From assembly GCA_047967505.1 (NCBI GenBank), contig CM106540.1: 64,000 nucleotides of DNA. One strand, written 5' to 3'. Below, piece after piece: positions 61,301 through 64,000 of this stretch. A model generated the notes under the pieces. The model saw only the letters and a list, made by a program, of their open reading frames with translations, made no database searches and was not told the DNA's origin. The first letter of the stretch is position 1; every line of letters starts with the position of its first letter. The stretch comes from Dipteris shenzhenensis. Lineage: Eukaryota; Polypodiophyta; Polypodiopsida; Gleicheniales. Made by a program: the position numbers and the translations under genes.

Positions 61301-64000
61301 AGCTTGCTGAATCTCCTCTCCACAGCTCAGGTCTTTTTAGCCAGCCTTAGGCTCTGATACCATGTGAGAAGTGCAGCGGTGTGGAGCAACAATGGAGAGA
61401 AAACAGCAAACACTCACAAGGAAAACAGGAAAACAAGAGAGACTTGCACAGGATCTCAGGAAAAACCTCCTCTACGGCTGGAGAAAAACCCTCCACTGGT
61501 GACTACACAACTGTGAGCTGAGATGAGAAACAAGGGAGGGAGGGGGCCCTATTTATAGGGTCACCCCCTGCCCCAAATGGACCGACTAGGGGGGGTAGGT
61601 GGCCAACTACCAGGGCCGACCTGCTCTGCGACAGACCGACCAGTAGGGTCCGCTGTTGTGGGCTGGTGTGAGGCCTAAAGGCCCGCCAAACAAGGCGCCA
61701 ACCAGGTGCACACGTGTGGCCTGGTGGCAGCCCCTAGGCGAGCTGATGGCGTCCCCTACACAGCCGACTAGCAGACCCTGCAGACCCCCGCACCCTGCGT
61801 GACAGATGGAGGCCCCTCCGTAATGTATGGCGGCCCCTCCACATCCTCGAAACAGGAGCAAACAGCCCCACACAGGTCCGTGCATACGTAGGCCTCCATG
61901 ATGAGCCCCCTCTGCCTCCCTAGGGCGGGCAAACCCACAACAATGGCCCTGCCACTCCCTCACATGGGCAGGCAGACCAACAACCAAGGCCCTCCCTCAA
62001 TGAGACAGGACATGAGCTCTAATAGGTTTCCCATAGAGAATCACAGGATTAGCCAAAGTCTCTTTGTTTTTCCGTCAGCCAGTTTCAGCCTCTACTCATT
62101 CTCACATATCATCTGCCTGTTATGCAACCAAAGGTCGTGGTTTCCCATAGAAAATCATGGGATTGACATCAGGACATTGAAATTCACACAAACTTCCACG
62201 AAATCTGCATGTCCAAAAGCATGGGAAAATATACCTTTGTAAGACTAGAATATATCAAATCGTACAAATGGAGATTTTGTTGTTCTAAAGACCAAAATAT
62301 TTTTAGCTGTTGGGGCTTCTACACCTGTGTAAGATAATTCAATAAAGTTGAAAAGCTTATCAACACTTGGACGAAAAGTCAATGTCCGCTAAGGTGATAG
62401 AAAAATATACCTTTGTAAGACTAGAATATATCTACTCGTAGAAATTCAGATTTTGTTGTTCTAAAGACCAAAATATTTTCTGCACCCATGTAAGATAATT
62501 CGATAAAGTTGAACAGCTGATCACCGCTTGGATGAAAATTCAAAGAATTTGCATGTCCGCTAAGGTGATAGAAAAATATACCTTAGAATAGATCTAATCG
62601 TACAAATTCAGATTTTGTTGTTCTAAAGACCAAAATATGTTAGTGGTTGGGGCTTTTGACACCACGTAAGATAATTCGATAAAGTTGAACAGCTGATCAC
62701 CACTTCGACAAAAATTCAAAGAATTTCTAACGTGATAGAAAAATACACCTTTGTAAGTCGTACAAATTCAGATTTTGTTGTTCTAAAGACCGAAATATTT
62801 TTAGCTGTTGGGGCTATATGTCTAATTGAAAATTTTGACGTCCCCAAACTTGATAGGCTGAAAATACTCTAAGATCAAACATTGAAAGCCTTGAGCAAAC
62901 AGAATGAATCTGAGCCAACAAGCTCTAGCTCAATTTTTTTGATTTAAAACACGCCTCTAAAACATTTGAAAACAATATGAGACATGTATACCAGCATTGG
63001 AGAAAATCAATACCTGTTGTGCCTCTTGCATAAGCTCATTACCCAGCTTCTTCAGAAGAAGTACTGTCTTGGGAGGAGTTTTCCACATAAGCATCTGCTG
63101 CTGAGTACTTGGGTGTGTGAAGGCAAGCGTTGACTCCTTGACCCTCTCTCTTGTACACGAGAATCCATCTGTGCGTACTAGATACATTTCAGCCTTCTTC
63201 CTAGACTGGACCCTGACTACACCGGTTGTAGATGCGCACATGTCACCAACCACACCTGGTTCATCAGTGTCATCTCCACCATCCTCAACACCAGGAATCC
63301 GATAGAGTGCTCCCTTTGTCAGATTCTTCTCTGCAGCAACAGAAATGTGAGCTCCATTTTTTGGTAAGCCCATCTCTTCTTGTTCACCAGTAGCTGAGAT
63401 TTCGGGACTTTCAGAAACACCAGATATCCTGCTGTTTACCCCATCCTCGAGACAAGGGCTATTGCCATCCGACATCAAACTGTCAACCTCACTCCCAGCT
63501 CTAGGAATTCCAGGACCGTCTAATCCCCACCTCCCCGCAGGCCCTGCAATAGCTGTGATTATAGGGACGGCTTCATCATGTAGAGTTGAATCCAACTTAG
63601 ACATCTTCCTAGTCCTCCTACTGCAATCAAAACTTGCAGGTGAAACCCGTCTTTCTTTGAAAAATTTTGACATAGCTTGTTTTGAAAAAGTATTCAAAGC
63701 TGGCCTCTGTGCTTCAAAGGGTGTAATCATTGTAGCAGCTCCATTCTTTGTAGATGCTGATCTCCTGTAGGAATCGCTACCAACTAGCTCATGATCTAAG
63801 CTGCTGTTTTCATCACTTTTGGAAGCATGTAAAGGATTCTCATCTTCATGTACTAAAATTTTGTCTGCAACTTCTCTGCCAGCTCCTATGGGAGATACCT
63901 TTTCCTTCAAGGCATCATGGGTGACTTGAGACACACTTCGAAGGGCAACCTCACGCCATCTTGCTACCATAGCATAAGTCCTACCTACCCCTTCTTCACT
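29183..64000 (-). CDS. NADK2: NAD kinase 2, chloroplast type: 3' seven exons of a gene over 34.8 kb
   Basis: NADK2 phosphorylates NAD to NADP using ATP; in Arabidopsis it is the chloroplast enzyme that supplies NADP to photosynthetic electron transport and binds calmodulin through its N-terminal half. CDS exons (minus strand): 64000-63014, 40074-39953, 39843-39702, 39556-39332, 39202-39128, 29606-29505, 29395-29183. All introns are GT..AG and all phases agree, giving 621 residues in one frame to a TGA. Key motifs are present: GGDGV (nucleotide-binding Gly-rich loop), NEVVVDRG, and [16 protein letters not shown]. The last exon ends with the conserved [20 protein letters not shown]. The plant enzyme is about 985 residues, so the transit peptide and roughly 370 N-terminal residues lie beyond 64000. 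Intron lengths are 22939, 109, 145, 129, 9521 and 109 bp. The coding parts show no stop or shift, so the gene looks functional despite the insertions. Exon borders were found by eye and need RNA evidence. Confidence 0.93.
29505..29606 (-). CDS. NADK2: NADK2 penultimate exon
   Basis: 102 bp (34 codons), acceptor TGACAG|GTGCAT, donor TTGAAG|GTAAAG. It encodes [20 protein letters not shown] and [14 protein letters not shown], very close to plant NADK2. It was placed by motif after the 9.5-kb intron and confirms that the intron joins 39128 to 29606. Confidence 0.94.
29607..30372 (-). other. NADK2 9.5-kb intron, 3' end on the minus strand
   Basis: Intron DNA with no recognisable element. Confidence 0.5.
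30373..30428 (+). repeat. 28-bp tandem duplication
   Basis: acatatcaga(t/t)(c/t)ataggatc followed by atgagcat occurs at 30373 and again at 30401, differing at one base. Confidence 0.9.
31103..31250 (+). repeat. 74-bp tandem duplication
   Basis: aataatcagttgatggtgac starts both copies (31103 and 31177). The copies share caaagcagag, gctaagtagacaatg and ttgaaaattgcaagcaca, and differ by a short insertion and a few bases. Within the NADK2 intron. Confidence 0.9.
31251..34075. other. Unassigned NADK2 intron sequence with a TATA-like site
   Basis: A TATA box (tataaaag, 32706-32713) follows a GC-richer stretch and precedes a leader-like segment, as in an LTR, but no paired copy or primer site was seen. 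No protein is recognised. Confidence 0.35.
34076..34190 (+). repeat. Short-word minisatellite (gatgtggcatgct)
   Basis: Variants of (ga)catgtggcatg / ctgatgtggcatg recur about eight times. The array lies just upstream of the TATA-containing part of the LTR element that follows and may belong to its U3. Confidence 0.7.
35311..35620 (+). repeat. 155-bp tandem duplication over the primer-site region
   Basis: tttcaatggtatcacaacct starts copies at 35311 and 35466. The primer site and the first 20 codons of gag are both doubled, with only a few differences between copies. Confidence 0.92.
36531..36824 (+). repeat. 147-bp tandem duplication inside the right LTR
   Basis: tatagtat(g/a)agtcctttnc recurs at 36531 and 36678, so the R-like part (cattgtaataaagagcgtgg, then ataagggggg) with its AATAAA is doubled. 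The left LTR has one copy. Confidence 0.9.
37058..37099. repeat. Perfect 15-bp inverted repeat with 12-base loop
   Basis: ccattctttttagca (37058-37072) pairs exactly with tgctaaaaagaatgg (37085-37099). The loop repeats part of the arm (gaccattc), suggesting a local inverted duplication. Confidence 0.9.
37100..38379. other. Unassigned NADK2 intron sequence
   Basis: No coding or repeat structure is recognised. Confidence 0.4.
38380..38620 (-). pseudogene. Ty3/gypsy integrase C-terminal scrap
   Basis: The minus-strand reading gives DGQTE-like text, then [12 protein letters not shown], then a decayed FAYTNARHS...[11 protein letters not shown]. This is the FAYNxxxHSSTGxSPFxxxYGxxP region of gypsy integrases. 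It is in the same orientation as NADK2 but far too short and broken to code. Confidence 0.65.
39128..39202 (-). CDS. NADK2: NADK2 exon with TPTGSTAY motif
   Basis: 75 bp (25 codons), acceptor CTGTAG|GTGCAA and donor TCCATA|GTGAGT. It encodes [20 protein letters not shown] then AGGSI; the usual residue at the end is Met, here Ile. The TPTGSTAY motif forms part of the NAD site. It is too short to stand out as an open frame and was placed by motif and splice phase. Confidence 0.93.
39332..39556 (-). CDS. NADK2: NADK2 exon with NE-V-DRG motif
   Basis: 225 bp (75 codons, phase 0 both ends), acceptor GTGCAG|TTTGAA, donor ACAAAG|GTAAGT. It encodes [15 protein letters not shown], the [13 protein letters not shown] strand region and [17 protein letters not shown], and ends RLITK. 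NE/D residues in this motif bind NAD in the family. Confidence 0.95.
39702..39843 (-). CDS. NADK2: NADK2 exon with GGDG loop
   Basis: 142 bp, acceptor TTGCAG|T and donor CATCCT|GTAAGC. The first base completes a Ser codon from the previous exon. It encodes [20 protein letters not shown], whose GGDG is the ATP/NAD-binding signature of NAD kinases, and ends [10 protein letters not shown]. Confidence 0.95.
39953..40074 (-). CDS. NADK2: NADK2 exon, start of kinase domain
   Basis: 122 bp, acceptor TGCAG|GTAGC and donor ACAAG|GTGAA, ending in phase 2. It encodes [20 protein letters not shown] and the [13 protein letters not shown] segment. A longer minus-strand open frame crosses this exon in a wrong frame and should not be used. 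The exon directly follows the 22.9-kb intron. Confidence 0.9.
40075..41157. other. NADK2 large intron, GC-rich segment with G17 run
   Basis: A GC-rich stretch (about 40260-40760) carries a run of 17 G at 40660-40676 after gggggcgggcggggg. A 156-codon plus-strand frame (40276-40746) crosses the G run. Its composition (Ala/Ser/Gln/Pro, then poly-Gly) resembles no family and is probably chance. The tract can form stable G-quadruplexes and would be C-rich in the NADK2 pre-mRNA. It starts about 190 bases from a splice acceptor. Confidence 0.5.
41158..41840 (+). pseudogene. Copia gag fragment, same family as the old minus-strand element
   Basis: Starting at an ATG (41158), the plus strand reads [56 protein letters not shown] and ARVSYLK, ending at a decayed zinc knuckle near 41815. 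The gag at 55979-55100 on the minus strand shows the same blocks ([32 protein letters not shown]), and the DNA around the two start codons aligns. It has many stops. A second, separate insertion of one family in this intron. Confidence 0.8.
41829..41972 (+). repeat. Exact 72-bp tandem duplication
   Basis: 41829-41900 and 41901-41972 appear identical (start caaatgcctaggagcaaatg, end gggcacctagag). A third copy begins (caaatg) and stops. It starts where the gag fragment at 41158-41840 ends. Confidence 0.93.
42030..42495 (-). repeat. Probable 3' LTR of the old copia element
   Basis: The sequence starts TGTTGGAAAGATTG directly after the polypurine tract on the minus strand, and an ATATTTAAGG TATA-like word follows at about 42470-42479. 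The lower boundary is a guess, since no matching 5' LTR could be found. Confidence 0.45.
42507..43649 (-). pseudogene. Old copia: RT C-terminal half and RNase H
   Basis: Readable motifs on the minus strand are [14 protein letters not shown] (about 43620), [20 protein letters not shown], the active-site region altered to CVDNKLL (normally YVDDxLL), [27 protein letters not shown], then [18 protein letters not shown] and [11 protein letters not shown] of RNase H. The second Asp of YVDD reads Asn, and frameshifts separate the blocks. Inactive. Confidence 0.85.
43650..43657. repeat. hAT target site duplication, left copy
   Basis: gatgtact, identical to 46996-47003. Eight-base duplications are diagnostic of hAT insertion. 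Confidence 0.92.
44130..46240 (-). pseudogene. hAT transposase, decayed (BED - DUF659 - dimerisation)
   Basis: From the N-terminus: a BED-type finger ([20 protein letters not shown], about 46200-46140), and the DUF659 block [13 protein letters not shown]...[15 protein letters not shown] (about 45826-45610). Then come VCMDNASNC and [13 protein letters not shown] (about 45470-45380), and an open middle stretch (45375-44650) ending in [17 protein letters not shown]. The dimerisation motif [20 protein letters not shown] follows (about 44560-44500). The end is an acidic Asp/Glu tail (about 44230-44140). In-frame stops occur after DNVV, after QQLAI and after LLPKNT, and there is a shift near 45380. 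Unless these are intronic, no full enzyme is made. This is the best preserved of the window's two hAT transposases. Confidence 0.85.
46274..46319 (+). repeat. GA microsatellite inside the hAT element
   Basis: About 22 GA units next to the BED-finger end of the transposase gene. Confidence 0.95.
46600..46990. promoter_or_regulatory. hAT subterminal CGTACGG repeat cluster
   Basis: More than a dozen tacgg/ccgta words occur in 400 bp, several as the palindrome-like ccgtacgg or gtacggtacgg. They are interspersed with an inverted pair (gcatacggaattgta / attccgtatgcgtacgg). In hAT elements such words near the ends bind transposase; that role here is inference from position and density. GTAC cores also match SBP-box sites, which is an alternative source of regulatory effect. 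Confidence 0.6.
46996..47003. repeat. hAT target site duplication, right copy
   Basis: gatgtact, pairing with 43650-43657. Confidence 0.92.
47004..48801 (-). pseudogene. Old copia: protease, integrase and RT N-terminal half
   Basis: Minus-strand motifs in order: [13 protein letters not shown] (protease active site, about 48710-48670), [13 protein letters not shown] with CILGKMH (integrase zinc-binding domain, about 48300-48180), [17 protein letters not shown] (integrase core, about 47920-47870), then [20 protein letters not shown] and [10 protein letters not shown] (integrase C-terminus, about 47830-47750). The RT start [20 protein letters not shown] (about 47200-47140), KGYSQ and [14 protein letters not shown] (about 47070) lead to the hAT junction. 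Several frameshifts. Confidence 0.88.
48802..48806. repeat. Target site duplication of the young copia, left
   Basis: catag, repeated at 55045-55049. Confidence 0.93.
48807..48976 (+). repeat. 5' LTR of the young copia
   Basis: 170 bp, TG...CA ends. It contains AATAAA in cctaataaaactaatgag (about 48867-48872) and a CT-rich right half. The short LTR has no textbook TATA box, so promoter elements may partly lie in the leader. Confidence 0.96.
48979..48991 (+). other. Primer binding site (initiator-Met tRNA)
   Basis: TGGTATCAGAGCC, two bases after the LTR end, complementary to the 3' end of plant initiator-methionine tRNA. This is standard for copia elements. Confidence 0.93.
48992..50665 (+). 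other. Long untranslated leader of the young copia
   Basis: A 1.7-kb leader is unusually long for copia. Its first part (49030-49330) is very GC-rich, with gcagcag words, an 11-G run (49165-49175) and a cluster of cgtacatccgtacac / cagtacggac words (49250-49330). The rest is AT-balanced with many short upstream ATGs and repeated words (gctgtgttttgtg, ttctgagaaatcagaatttt at 50443 and 50599). No protein is recognised. Confidence 0.7.
50666..54775 (+). CDS. Copia gag-pol polyprotein, intact, 1369 residues
   Basis: The frame stays open a little upstream, but the copia gag start MASGGSESS is the ATG at 50666. Gag core is residues 1-200 ([22 protein letters not shown]). The CCHC knuckle [14 protein letters not shown] is at 235-248, and protease LLDSGAS has Asp321. 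Integrase has the H449xxxH...CxxC zinc site and a core with Asp510, Asp572 and Glu608 (exactly 35 residues between the last two, the DD35E spacing). RT has KWVYKFK, the [12 protein letters not shown] block and active-site YVDD (1051-1054). RNase H has TDSDYAG, TEAEY, CDSQSA and [11 protein letters not shown], ending DLLTKSLP. There are no stops or shifts and all catalytic residues seen are present. One frame codes everything, so Gag excess must come from processing or RNA choice. It should be able to make cDNA and integrate if transcribed. Confidence 0.97.
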   Translation: MASGGSESSILNIKKLEGAHNYALWAEQCLNVLLLKKISKPIRVKGVKPSNMSNDDWEELDLSARAAIMLTIFDTLVFNVQAEKTSYGLWQRLEELYAQKSSASKVYWLKKLVDLRMKEGTAMTSHLSEFNAIFTQLIAQGLNLDEEFKATFLLCTLPESWDTFKTTLSNSNVTLMYADVESSLLMEEMSRKNNASSKSSNALQVQDRGRTQQKGRSASKSKSCSQSRGKKDIECFYCGKKGHVKSKCFKFIRDQKAKKAETKDAGNGSKGKGKAKADDLDAVNVAAEDSDSDIHDVLCSSVVIAHTLVIDGHDMHTWLLDSGASFHVTPHREWFTSYTGTHGVVHLGNNYACQIAGIGSIQIVFPDGRIFMLDGVRHVPQIKKNLISTRLLDDSGYHTTFGDSKWVITDGQVVVAEGYKCDTLYPLYVSSVGNHVVAITELPKVSLWHSRLGHMSVKGMQELSRLGYLPSLSFSDLPTCDHCIFGKHSVTPHKRRTPQNRAPLDLVHTDLCEMPQLSLGGAKYFVTFIDDATRKVWVYFLKHKGDALDAFKKFVAQVENRTGRRLKCLRSDNGGEYVSHAFVQFCQAKGIKQELTAPHNASQNGASERMNRTIQEKVRCMLSYAALPHGFWAEAVQTAVHIINRSPNKALELKVPEEVWSGKPPSYKHLRVFGCECFAHVRKELRTKLEPKSIRCIFMGYGDEGEMGYRLWDPVKRKIIRSNDVIFKEDSVHNEPVQPVEYRRVIYDDVGQQRMPIYMQQQAAADNPVQEGIQAENQPDNFANDAPLDMPADGAVEQPDMVVQPPVMHDEQARQQPNPEHFVRRSTRVQRPPARFVPGANNVADFIMLTDCGEPSSFKEAMGRTEKKKWEKAMQSEMDSLLQNDTWDLVQLPAGRKVLPCKWVYKFKVDSNALPRYKARLVAKGFKQEKGIDFDEIFSPVVKMTTLRAVLALVAHDDMDLCQMDVKTAFLHGDLHDEIYMSQPEGYAVKGKEQLVCKLKRSLYGLKQAPREWYKKFDAFMQSQGYHRCETDHCLYTKRAKDGSLMLLILYVDDMLIASKSQHEISALKKQLHKSFDMKDLGDANHILGMRITRDRSKGLLFLSQREYIDKVLQRFKMVGGKSISTPLPPHLKLSSKDSPRSDDDKAEMAKVPYASAVGSLMYAMVATRPDIAFAVGVISRYMANPGKRHWEAVKGVLRYLKGTKDLCICYGRQDALVHDFTDSDYAGNADNRKSTTGYIFTFAGGAISWVSRLQKCVALSTTEAEYVAATEACKEAIWLTRLVGDLGITGDMPVLHCDSQSAIMLAKNPVFHQKTKHIDVKYHFIREVLEDKRLELVKVYTNDNPADLLTKSLPTERFAHCRHIMGLG
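54865..54873 (+). other. Polypurine tract of the young copia
   Basis: ggtgggagg directly before the 3' LTR (one or two bases apart), the primer for plus-strand cDNA. Confidence 0.85.
54875..55044 (+). repeat. 3' LTR of the young copia
   Basis: 170 bp, 169 identical to the 5' LTR. AATAAA inside can end the element's transcript. Confidence 0.96.
55045..55049. repeat. Target site duplication of the young copia, right
   Basis: catag, pairing with 48802-48806. Joining 48806 to 55050 restores the old element's gag-to-protease text on the minus strand. Confidence 0.93.
55050..55979 (-). pseudogene. Old copia: gag
   Basis: Starting at an ATG (55979-55977) the minus strand reads MAQN (then a stop), [59 protein letters not shown], and at about 55200-55160 a decayed zinc knuckle ([12 protein letters not shown]). 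The stop codons, and a shift before MVKDLL, show decay. The young copia cut it just after the knuckle. Confidence 0.82.
55980..57129. other. Probable leader of the old copia; otherwise unassigned
   Basis: It lies upstream of the old gag on the minus strand. Between 56480 and 56790 the words tgtacga / tgtacgg / gctgtacgacagagctg recur on the plus strand (the last twice, at 56713 and 56767). This is a GTAC-rich cluster like that in the young copia's leader. No LTR could be fixed. Confidence 0.4.
57000..57290 (+). pseudogene. Ty3/gypsy integrase core scrap
   Basis: The plus-strand reading is [16 protein letters not shown], then [20 protein letters not shown], then VVD(stop)[12 protein letters not shown]. 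This is the conserved GLLQPLxIPxxPWxxxxMDFIxxLPxxxxxxDxIxVVVDRLTKMAHFIP block of gypsy integrases. It has one stop in place of Arg and is cut off on both sides. Confidence 0.8.
57670..58740 (+). pseudogene. Possible retrotransposon gag remnants
   Basis: Two Lys-rich segments (57680-57830, [20 protein letters not shown], then [12 protein letters not shown]; and 58585-58690, [20 protein letters not shown]) look like the basic tail and knuckle region of copia gag. The resemblance is mostly compositional, so the assignment is weak. Confidence 0.4.
59080..61038 (-). pseudogene. Third copia element: gag, protease, integrase; 3' truncated
   Basis: The minus strand reads from an ATG at 61038 ([20 protein letters not shown]), and then [20 protein letters not shown] (gag, about 60960). 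A knuckle region follows at about 60320-60260, then TWIADSGAS (protease, about 60113-60087). Next come [25 protein letters not shown] and [16 protein letters not shown] (integrase, about 59640-59440), and [20 protein letters not shown] (about 59220-59160). Coding similarity ends near 59080, before any RT. Frameshifts occur in gag and integrase. Its 5' primer site and LTR are at 61351 and above. It is in the sense direction of NADK2, in the large intron. Confidence 0.85.
61351..61942 (-). repeat. 5' LTR and primer site of the third copia
   Basis: On the minus strand TGGTATCAGAGC (61362-61351) follows an LTR ending ...TTCTCACA at 61363. A TATA box (TATAAAT, 61557-61551) gives a start near 61525 and an R-U5 of about 160 bp. 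The outer end is uncertain; TGTTGTGGG at 61942 is one candidate start. The U3 is very GC-rich. Confidence 0.6.
62205..62815. repeat. Tandem array of 160-176 bp units (four copies)
   Basis: The word tgttctaaagacc marks copies at 62281, 62457, 62619 and 62779 (spacings 176, 162, 160). Each unit also contains gatagaaaaatatacctttg, taagactagaatatat, tcgtacaaattcagattttg, taagataattcgataaag, and ttgaacagctgatca. Copies differ by small indels and 5-15 percent of bases. The array ends about 200 bp from the donor of the large NADK2 exon. The 160-180 bp unit length is that of many plant satellites. Confidence 0.9.
62816..63013 (-). other. NADK2 intron 5' end
   Basis: Plain intron sequence; the donor GTATTG is at 63013-63008. 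Confidence 0.6.
63014..64000 (-). CDS. NADK2: NADK2 exon (large central exon, continues past window edge)
   Basis: The frame is open from the window edge to the donor (CAACAG|GTATTG). The first residues are [15 protein letters not shown], matching the tyrosine-phosphatase-like HSKEGVWRTSAMVSRW segment of plant NADK2 with Trp replaced by Gly. A poorly conserved Ser-rich linker follows, and then the strongly conserved [20 protein letters not shown] and SSQ-rich block ending [19 protein letters not shown]. The ATG at 63970-63968 is internal, not the start. It contributes 329 residues. Confidence 0.92.

Noticed and set aside
23-64000. CRISPR array, operon or phage-like system
   Set aside because: Repeats here are tandem or dispersed eukaryotic types without spacer structure, and the gene content is plant nuclear.

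Overview
This is nuclear DNA of a land plant with a large, repeat-swollen genome. The evidence is a plant-type NAD kinase 2 gene, Ty1/copia elements primed by initiator-Met tRNA, plant-style hAT (BED/DUF659) and LINE remnants, many CT/GA microsatellites and very low gene density. Introns of 22.9 kb and 9.5 kb beside introns of about 110 bp fit a large-genome lineage such as a homosporous fern or a gymnosperm. The species is inference; the sequence does not prove it.

Two host genes are supported. On the plus strand at 10533-12245 is a single-exon gene for a 570-residue coiled-coil protein resembling the Bfr1 (nuclear segregation / mRNP) family. On the minus strand, from beyond the right edge (64000) to 29183, lies the 3' part of NADK2, the calmodulin-linked chloroplast NAD kinase of plants. 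I could place seven exons with GT/AG borders and matching phases: 63014-64000, 39953-40074, 39702-39843, 39332-39556, 39128-39202, 29505-29606 and 29183-29395. They give 621 residues including the whole kinase domain.

The 22.9-kb NADK2 intron (40075-63013) is a stack of transposons. An old minus-strand copia element (about 42.5-56.0 kb) is broken by a hAT transposon (43658-46995, perfect 8-bp target duplication, imperfect inverted ends) inside its reverse transcriptase. It is broken again by a young copia element (48807-55044) between its gag and protease. The young element has 170-bp LTRs differing at one base, a 5-bp target duplication, primer site, polypurine tract and an unbroken 1369-residue gag-pol frame. 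A second gag of the old family (41158-41840, plus), a gypsy integrase scrap (about 57.1 kb), another minus copia (59.1-61.9 kb) and a 160-176 bp tandem array (62.2-62.8 kb) fill the rest. The 9.5-kb intron holds an internally deleted LTR element (34.7-36.9 kb) and a gypsy integrase scrap (38.4-38.6 kb).

The left 29 kb is mostly decayed transposons (copia gag/pol, LINE ORF1/endonuclease/RT/C-terminal pieces, a second hAT transposase at 15.6-16.8 kb), microsatellites, a perfect 52-bp palindrome (9073-9124) and several tandem repeats. I found no rRNA, tRNA or CRISPR, and no clearly new multi-gene system. The most informative feature is the NADK2 gene threaded through nested, datable insertions.
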